In this document: piece after piece, positions 58,602 through 64,000 of the stretch
Layout of the letters: each line of letters starts with the position of its first letter
How positions within the stretch are numbered: the stretch's first letter is position 1
Assembly (NCBI RefSeq): GCF_002899945.2
Contig: NZ_PPEG02000009.1
Coordinates: 239,337 to 303,336 of the forward strand
Source: Chryseobacterium viscerum
GTDB taxonomy: Bacteria > Bacteroidota > Bacteroidia > Flavobacteriales > Weeksellaceae
Length of the DNA: 64,000 nt
Direction of reading: 5' to 3'
Notes under the pieces: model-generated
The model's database searches: none
Told to the model about the DNA's origin: nothing
Seen by the model: only the letters and a program-made list of their open reading frames with translations
Made by a program: the position numbers and the translations under genes

Positions 58602-58820
58602 ATGAGTAGTAGTAATATACAAGATGAATTTAAAGTCTTCAAAGACGAATTGAGAAAGTTAAATATCGAAGTACAGAAAGTTGTAAAAGTAGGAAACGGT
58701 AGTATGGATTTCCATGAGGTTTTCTACAAATCGCCGAGGTATGAAGAGGTAAAAAGTATATATGTTCAGCGTCATAATCTGGACAGTATGATTGAAAAAT
58801 TTAAACAAGCCTATCATTAA
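58602..58820 (+). CDS. Small charged protein, unknown function
   Basis: This 72-residue soluble protein has a helical, highly charged sequence (IQDEFKVFKDELRKLNIEVQKVVK) followed by a short Gly-Ser turn and FYKSPRYEEVKSIYVQRHNLDSMIEKFKQAY. There is no signal, membrane segment or known domain. A leader hairpin precedes it and a strong terminator follows. It is therefore a self-contained transcription unit, supporting a real gene. Coding support is moderate: codon pattern and length agree, but nothing homologous is recognised. Confidence 0.65.
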   Translation: MSSSNIQDEFKVFKDELRKLNIEVQKVVKVGNGSMDFHEVFYKSPRYEEVKSIYVQRHNLDSMIEKFKQAYH

Positions 58821-58827
58821 AAAATAG

Positions 58828-58866
58828 AACATGCGCCACAGATTCCCTGTGGCGCATGTTTTTTAT
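58828..58866. terminator. Strong terminator between the small-protein gene and the convergent transporter
   Basis: AACATGCGCCACAG (58828-58841) and its complement (58847-58860) form a perfect 14-bp GC-rich stem with a five-nt loop, then a T run. Confidence 0.9.
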
Positions 58867-58880
58867 AAGAGTATAAGATA

Positions 58881-60173
58881 TTAATCTTTATCCAGTGTTG
58901 AGGTCTTTTTGGTATCTTTCATTCCGATGTACACGACCAGAGAAAAAAGAATACATCCTGTAATGTACCAGTAAAAGTATTCTTCGGAACCAATCTTTTT
59001 AAACCAAAGAGCGATATATTCTGCTGTTCCCCCAAATACCGCTACTGTAACTGCATAAGGCAGTCCTACACCAAGTGCCCTGATTTCGGAAGGGAAAAGC
59101 TCAGCCTTTACTACAGCATTGATAGAAGTGTATCCGCTTACAATAATTAAAGCGGCCATAATCAGGAAAAATGCACCCCACATTGAAGTCGTTGTACTGA
59201 GTGCTGTAAGAAGTGGAACAGTACATAAAGTTCCCAGGATCCCAAAACCTAAAAGAAGAGGTCTTCTTCCGATCTTGTCGGACAATGCTCCAAATACGGG
59301 CTGAAGACAGGCAAATATAAATAATGAAATAAACGAGACCAAGGTAGATTCTTCCTTCGTAAGATGTACCGTATTCACCAGGAATTTCTGCATGTAAGTC
59401 GTATAGGTATAAAATGCCAGTGTTCCTCCTAAGGTTAATCCTATAACGGTAAGTAAGGCTTTCGGGTGTTTCATAAGTTCCTTCACAGTTCCTTTTTTCT
59501 TTTCATTCACCTCTTTTTTATTCTCAAAAGCTTCCGTTTCATGAAGATTAGCCCGAAGGTACAGTGCAATGATAGAAAGCATAGCTCCAATCACAAAAGG
59601 AATTCTCCATCCCCAATCTTCCAGTTGAGCTTCAGTCAGCAGTAATTTCTGTAAAATAAGCTGAATTCCCAAAGCGATAAGCTGTCCGCCAATCAGAGTG
59701 ACATATTGAAAACTTGAATAAAATCCTCTTCTCTCCTGTGTGGCCATTTCACTGAGGTACGTTGCCGAAACACCGTATTCTCCGCCGACGCTAAGTCCCT
59801 GAAGCAATCTTGCAAGCAAAAGTAATAAGGGAGCCAAGATACCGATGGATTGATAAGTTGGGGTAAGCGCAATAAGCAGCGATCCGAAAGACATAAGCAG
59901 TACCGAAAGGGTCATCGCTTTCTTTCTTCCCACCTTATCTGCAATACTCCCGAACATCCATCCGCCGATAGGACGCATAAGAAAACCTACAGCAAATATT
60001 CCTGCGGTATTCATCAGTTGTGCATTAAGGTCAGAGTCCGGGAAAAAAGAATGTGAAAAATAAATGGCAAAGGCTGCATAGGCATACCAGTCATACCATT
60101 CGACAAGATTTCCGATAGATCCGCCTATAATGGCTTTGATTCTTTGAGCGGTGGTAATAGAGGTTGGGTTCAT
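58881..60173 (-). CDS. MFS transporter, metabolite:H+ symporter (KgtP/ProP-like)
   Basis: This inner-membrane carrier has 430 residues and 12 hydrophobic helices. Signatures of the MHS family are GNLVEWYDWYAYAAFAIYFS at the first helix, GWMFGSIADKVGRKKAM (loop 2-3, MFS motif A) and the symmetric FGALSDKIGRRPLL after helix 8. Family members import alpha-ketoglutarate, shikimate, proline or betaine with protons; the substrate is not readable here. It is separated from the DUF3575 gene by a minus-strand terminator. Confidence 0.93.
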   Translation of the reverse strand: MNPTSITTAQRIKAIIGGSIGNLVEWYDWYAYAAFAIYFSHSFFPDSDLNAQLMNTAGIFAVGFLMRPIGGWMFGSIADKVGRKKAMTLSVLLMSFGSLLIALTPTYQSIGILAPLLLLLARLLQGLSVGGEYGVSATYLSEMATQERRGFYSSFQYVTLIGGQLIALGIQLILQKLLLTEAQLEDWGWRIPFVIGAMLSIIALYLRANLHETEAFENKKEVNEKKKGTVKELMKHPKALLTVIGLTLGGTLAFYTYTTYMQKFLVNTVHLTKEESTLVSFISLFIFACLQPVFGALSDKIGRRPLLLGFGILGTLCTVPLLTALSTTTSMWGAFFLIMAALIIVSGYTSINAVVKAELFPSEIRALGVGLPYAVTVAVFGGTAEYIALWFKKIGSEEYFYWYITGCILFSLVVYIGMKDTKKTSTLDKD

Positions 60174-60229
60174 AGATATTATTTTCAGTCAGGTTTTCTA
60201 ATAACGGCATCCAAGATACAAATTTCATA

Positions 60230-60261
60230 AAAAAATAAACCGCTCTGAAAAAGAACGGTTT
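60230..60261 (-). terminator. Terminator after the DUF3575 gene
   Basis: AAACCGCTCT (60237-60246) pairs with AGAACGGTTT (60252-60261), one G:U pair. On the minus strand the stem is followed by a run of T (60230-60236). It separates the DUF3575 gene from the transporter gene. Confidence 0.85.
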
Positions 60262-60283
60262 GAGTATACTGGGGTTGTATATT

Positions 60284-61036
60284 TTAAAATCTATATCCTA
60301 TAGAAAGTCCGCTTCTGAAACCAGCCCACGGTCCGTCCACTTTTATTCTGGCACCATTGGCATTGGTTTCTACCGAATACTTTACAAACGGAATATCCAG
60401 GTTTTCAATTTCCTTTTTAAGCTGAGCCTGCATATCAGGAGTCAGTACATAATCTGATGTCATAGTAAAATCACCTTTTCCGCTTCCATAGTGAGCTCCT
60501 GCGATCCAGAAATCCAGTACAAGATTCTGACTTCTGGTCAGAAAGAACTGAACTCCGACCATTAATCCTCCACTGTTTCCATTAGTGTCTCCCTGACCTT
60601 TAAGCGGGATTTGATAGGTAATTGCATTAGGACCATTGTAATCATAATAAAAATCAAAAGTATTGGAAGTAACACTTGAATATCTGTAATACGGTGCAAA
60701 ATAAAATCCTTTTCCATAGCCCCTTCCAATGTAAAACCTTGGTTCTATGGTGAAATTCGTAGCTTTTACTCTAAGATTCTGGAATCTTTTCTCGTCTTCA
60801 TCTTTCAGAAAGGCATTGATGAAAGGTACTTTTCCTTCCGGCATTGTTCCGAAACCGATGTTTAAGGAAAACCATTGGTTGATGGCCCGCTCATAAGACA
60901 GATTAATGTTTCTGAATGCATAAGCCGTGACATTGGTCTTGACGATATTCATCTTTTCTGCCGAACTGTTTTCAATTTCCTGAGCTTCCAACGCAGAAAA
61001 CAGGAAGCACGGAATTAATATGAATGCTTTTTTCAT
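60284..61036 (-). CDS. DUF3575 outer-membrane beta-barrel-like protein
   Basis: This 250-residue protein has a signal peptide (SALEAQ) and a beta-barrel pattern ending in FRSGLSIGYRF, with an aromatic final residue. DUF3575 features include NIVKTNVTAYAFRNINLSYERAINQWFSLNIGFG and FTIEPRFYIG near residues 30-100. ATG 61036 is chosen because it begins the signal peptide; the upstream extension to 61093 is a mostly unrelated frame. It is divergent from the receptor-like gene at 61202. Function is unknown. Confidence 0.88.
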   Translation of the reverse strand: MKKAFILIPCFLFSALEAQEIENSSAEKMNIVKTNVTAYAFRNINLSYERAINQWFSLNIGFGTMPEGKVPFINAFLKDEDEKRFQNLRVKATNFTIEPRFYIGRGYGKGFYFAPYYRYSSVTSNTFDFYYDYNGPNAITYQIPLKGQGDTNGNSGGLMVGVQFFLTRSQNLVLDFWIAGAHYGSGKGDFTMTSDYVLTPDMQAQLKKEIENLDIPFVKYSVETNANGARIKVDGPWAGFRSGLSIGYRF

Positions 61037-61201
61037 GACTCTATATTTTGTGATGTAAAAAAATACCAGCAAAAAACGGGCTGAATTTAACATAATAATT
61101 AGAATTTAAAGAAAATTTATTGATAATTTTATTAGGTTATGGTTATAAATGTAATATACATCGGTGATTAATTGTCCTAATAGTATAATTCATCTTCAGA
61201 C

Positions 61202-63286
61202 ATGAAAAAAACTATTTATACCATATTCTTTCTTTGCGGAACTTTTATTTTTTCCCAGGAGAAAAAAAATGATACGGCTGATGCTTCAGCAACCAAAGAA
61301 ATTCAGGAAGTTATTTTGAAATCACAACGTAAAAAACAGTTTGCCGATAAAGCGGTTTATACTTTTGATAAAGAAGCCTTGGAAAGAGCACGCTATGCAA
61401 AAGATCTGCTTCGTACACTTCCTGAATTACAGCTGGATCCGGTAGCCAATACAATTACCAGTACCAAAGGAGGAACTACACTATTTCTTATCAACGGAAT
61501 TGAAGCTACAGATATGCAGATCCGAAGTGTTGCTCCAAGTGAAGTTGTCAAGGTAGAATATTATGATATTCCGCCTGCAAGATGGGCAACACGGGCAGAT
61601 ACTGTGGTCAATATTCTGACAAGATCTACGGAAACGGGGTATGTTTTCGGAGCGGATGTTTCTACTGCTCCCAATACCGGATTTGTGAATGGTTCTGCCT
61701 ACGCCAATTATACCAAAGGAAAAAATAACTTCGGACTTGAATATTCCCTGAACCTGAGAGATTATAATGACAGAAGAGTAAATAGTGTTTATGATTATCA
61801 GCTGAACGGAAATCATTACCGTTCTGATGAAAACAGAACCGATCATTTTGGATATACATTCCAGAACGTTGCCTTGCGCTATACCAGGCTTGTTCCTGAT
61901 AACTATGCTTTTCAGGCAAAACTGAATATGGATATTTTCAGCAGATTTTCAAAAGGAGTAGGGCAGAGTGTCTTTACAGAGGATAATCTGAAAGAAGAAC
62001 ACGCGATGTTTAAAAATAATAATTCAGATTATGTGATTCCCAAGCTGGACCTTTATTATTCTAAAAAGATAGGTGAAAAAGATGAGCTGAGCATTAATGT
62101 GGTGGGGTCTCATTATACCACCAATACTTCGGAAACAGCCAAAGAATGGGTGGTTGGGTCAGGACTTTCAGTATATGACAATGATATGGTTCTGAAAGCA
62201 AAACAGACGAGTCTGGTGGGAGAGCTGGCTCATACCCATGATTTCAAAGCCGGAAAACTTTCATCCGGATATCGTATTTCAAGATCGTCTATTTCCAATG
62301 ACCTGAATAATCTTGCCGGATATTCTCAATACAATGTTACCTATCTGGAGCAGTATTTGTATACTGAATTTGCAGGAAAAGTAGATCAATTCAGTTACCG
62401 TATTGGAGCCGGACTTACCAATATTCACAACAAAAGTGCAGAAAATACTTTTGATGAATGGACCTTTACTCCCAAGGTTATTTTAGCATATCAGATTAAA
62501 GGAAATCAGAATCTTCGTTTTACAGCAAGTTATAATCCTGTAAGTCCATGGAGTAATGCTTTGAGTAGTAATGTTGTACAGCTGGCGCCTAATATTGTTC
62601 AAAGAGGAAATCCTTTTTTAGAATCTCAGCAGGTCTTTTCTAATAACCTGACGTATTCTTTTAATAATAAATATTTTGATTTTAATGCAGGCTTGTTTTA
62701 CCGGTATACCAACAGGGTGATCAATCAATATTATGTTCAGGATGATGTATTGGGAGGCTACGCGCTGACGTATGAAAACGGGAAAAATGGACAGCGATAT
62801 GGAGTACAACTGACGGGGTCTTATAAACCTTTCGGGAATAGCCTACTTGTTATAAAAGCAGTTATTACACCGACTTCTGAAACCGTGAGGACAAGTAAAG
62901 GGGCTTTGATCAAAAATGATTATTTAGGAAATTATTTTTCGCTTTCCTCAGAATATAAATCATTCTCTGTTCAATACCAGTTCAATATTCCCGTATATAA
63001 TCTTAGTGGAGCCTTTCTTAATACCAACGAGAATCAGAATAATATTTTTATCAGCTATAAACACAAAAACTGGACATTTTCCACAGGAATGTACTGGATA
63101 GGAATGCCATCGGAATATAAAACGAAAAGTTTGCCGGAAAGTTTAGTAGACTATAAAGTTCATACCCAGATTATGAACAATAAATCAATGTTTGTGCTAG
63201 GGCTAAGTTATGATTTCTCAAAAGGTAAAAAAACAGAGATCCAGCGAAAGCTTAATAATGAAACTGCTCCTGCCGCTACTTTTTAA
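61202..63286 (+). CDS. TonB-dependent receptor-like outer-membrane protein
   Basis: This 694-residue outer-membrane barrel has a signal peptide (FIFSQ). A short plug-like domain follows (about 30-140: IQEVILKSQRKKQFADKAVYTF, LLRTLPELQLDP, FLINGIEATDMQIRSVAPSEVVKVEYYDIPPARW). Long beta-strand regions follow. The carboxypeptidase-like N-terminal domain is absent. The C-terminus is polar (NNETAPAATF), unlike typical barrels, with the last barrel-like strand at MFVLGLSYDFSKG. The family is broad TonB/outer-membrane-barrel; the ligand is unknown. Confidence 0.88.
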   Translation: MKKTIYTIFFLCGTFIFSQEKKNDTADASATKEIQEVILKSQRKKQFADKAVYTFDKEALERARYAKDLLRTLPELQLDPVANTITSTKGGTTLFLINGIEATDMQIRSVAPSEVVKVEYYDIPPARWATRADTVVNILTRSTETGYVFGADVSTAPNTGFVNGSAYANYTKGKNNFGLEYSLNLRDYNDRRVNSVYDYQLNGNHYRSDENRTDHFGYTFQNVALRYTRLVPDNYAFQAKLNMDIFSRFSKGVGQSVFTEDNLKEEHAMFKNNNSDYVIPKLDLYYSKKIGEKDELSINVVGSHYTTNTSETAKEWVVGSGLSVYDNDMVLKAKQTSLVGELAHTHDFKAGKLSSGYRISRSSISNDLNNLAGYSQYNVTYLEQYLYTEFAGKVDQFSYRIGAGLTNIHNKSAENTFDEWTFTPKVILAYQIKGNQNLRFTASYNPVSPWSNALSSNVVQLAPNIVQRGNPFLESQQVFSNNLTYSFNNKYFDFNAGLFYRYTNRVINQYYVQDDVLGGYALTYENGKNGQRYGVQLTGSYKPFGNSLLVIKAVITPTSETVRTSKGALIKNDYLGNYFSLSSEYKSFSVQYQFNIPVYNLSGAFLNTNENQNNIFISYKHKNWTFSTGMYWIGMPSEYKTKSLPESLVDYKVHTQIMNNKSMFVLGLSYDFSKGKKTEIQRKLNNETAPAATF

Positions 63287-63303
63287 AAACAATTTTGAAA
63301 ATA

Positions 63304-63446
63304 GGATGGAGGTGGGGAGCTGGAAGAGGGGAGTTCATATAGTGCAGACCATTACTGCAGATTATTATTTTGCTAGAAAAGAATAAAGACTGAGCTCTAT
63401 TTGTTCTTAGGCTGAAATAGCTTCCATCCTCCAACCTCCAGCTTCC
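63304..63446. repeat. Intergenic hairpin-type repeat, GGAAGCTGGAGG family
   Basis: The G-rich left arm (63304-63326) is imperfectly complementary to the C-rich right arm CTTCCATCCTCCAACCTCCA (63421-63440) and on to 63446. It resembles the element at 45678-45820 in arm composition and spacing. There is no ORF inside. Confidence 0.45.
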
Positions 63447-63451
63447 TTACC

Positions 63452-63489
63452 AAAAAAATCCCGTTCAACAGATTGAACGGGATTTTTTT
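63452..63489. terminator. Terminator between convergent genes at the right edge
   Basis: TCCCGTTCAA (63459-63468) and TTGAACGGGA (63473-63482) form a perfect stem with a CAGA loop. A and T runs on either side make it usable on both strands. Confidence 0.92.
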
Positions 63490-64000
63490 TTATTTCTTAA
63501 TGAATTTTGTGTTCTTTTTATCAGTTGTATTTTTTCCGCTGATCTCAATAAAATAAGAAGCTGGCGGAAGGTCTGAGATTTGTATGTTTCCTGATTTTAC
63601 ATCTGAAGTTTTAACCAGTTTTCCATCCAGGCTGTAAATATTTGCTTTTGAATAATGATCGGTATTTCCTTTAAAGCCAATAAAATCCTGTGCCGGGTTA
63701 GGATAAACGATTAAATTCTCCTTCTTTGCCGCATTGCTGATAGACAGGAATGTTTCGCTTAAAGCCTGAGCACTTGAAGTCGACTGGTTGATACTTAGCA
63801 ATGGTACACTGATGTTTCCATTGGTAGCGCTCAATAATGCATATCTGTGAGAAGCGTCATAATAAGCATATGCTGTATTGGTAGCTGTTCCGATCGGGTT
63901 GGCGTAAATAACATCAAAAGATGCATATAAATTAAAGTTTTGGGTATACTTTACTCTAAGAACGTTACTGTATGTCTGATTTCCTACAATCAAGGTTCCG
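63490..64000 (-). CDS. T9SS-secreted protein, C-terminal part (truncated by the window edge)
   Basis: The open frame continues past position 64000, so only about the last 170 residues are seen. It has a beta-rich segment (IVGNQTYSNVLRVKYTQNFNLYASFDVIYANPIG) and then a type A T9SS sorting domain (NLIVYPNPAQDFIGFKGN ... NTKFIKK). The Gly-Thr just before position 63993 shows translation continuing from upstream. The protein is outer-membrane-exported. The main domain and function lie outside the window. Confidence 0.9.
   Translation of the reverse strand, partial: GTLIVGNQTYSNVLRVKYTQNFNLYASFDVIYANPIGTATNTAYAYYDASHRYALLSATNGNISVPLLSINQSTSSAQALSETFLSISNAAKKENLIVYPNPAQDFIGFKGNTDHYSKANIYSLDGKLVKTSDVKSGNIQISDLPPASYFIEISGKNTTDKKNTKFIKK

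Overview
The window is chromosomal DNA of a flavobacterium, most like Chryseobacterium or a close Weeksellaceae relative. Four things point there: type IX secretion (T9SS) C-terminal sorting domains, Bacteroidota-type promoters (TAnnTTTG -7 boxes, often with a TTG near -33) instead of Shine-Dalgarno-led starts, the gene order tuf-tRNA-Trp-secE-nusG / rplKAJL / rpoBC-DUF3467, and many short AT-rich hairpin repeats between genes. No phage, IS transposase, CRISPR array or plasmid gene is visible. The genus is inferred from gene style, not from a search.

Layout. 1-3.0 kb: the end of a metal-type RND efflux pump, convergent with a double-DUF4394 lipoprotein. 3.2-24.2 kb: the translation/transcription cluster. 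It is not continuous. A cassette of three related secreted proteins (6022-7973) sits between nusG and rplK. A second cassette (10.6-15.1 kb) with a YadA-head-like protein and an 867-residue T9SS protein sits between rplL and rpoB. Each cassette is bracketed by intrinsic terminators, and rplK and rpoB each have their own promoter. rpoB has a leader of about 330 nt whose ends can pair over a long range. 24.3-30.5 kb: a T9SS Asp-box propeller protein, two small envelope proteins and a TonB-dependent receptor. 30.6-34.4 kb: a Crp/Fnr regulator, a perfect GGTGA-N6-TCACC operator, and a five-gene envelope operon (DUF5777 barrel, cytochrome c lipoprotein, YceI, ankyrin protein, DOMON-like T9SS protein). 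This is the best candidate for an undescribed system in the window.

34.6-42.5 kb: a double GNAT protein, an NPP-type phosphodiesterase, an NmrA-like reductase divergent from an HxlR regulator, a zinc alcohol dehydrogenase with a cupin divergent from an AraC regulator, and a carboxylesterase. At 42.8 kb lies a 55-codon cysteine-rich gene resembling a bacteriocin/RiPP precursor. 43-50.4 kb: cytoplasmic alpha-amylase, dinB, a GNAT, a TlpA-like thioredoxin, purine nucleoside phosphorylase, lpxK, truA, a small membrane protein and the relic of an alpha/beta hydrolase.

50.4-64 kb: an ABC exporter, an M43-type metalloprotease, a tightly overlapping hydrolase / ECF sigma / membrane protein / methyltransferase operon, a GNAT, a DUF4919 protein, a 72-residue orphan behind a leader hairpin, an MHS-family transporter, a DUF3575 protein, a second TonB-type outer-membrane protein, and a truncated T9SS protein at the right edge.
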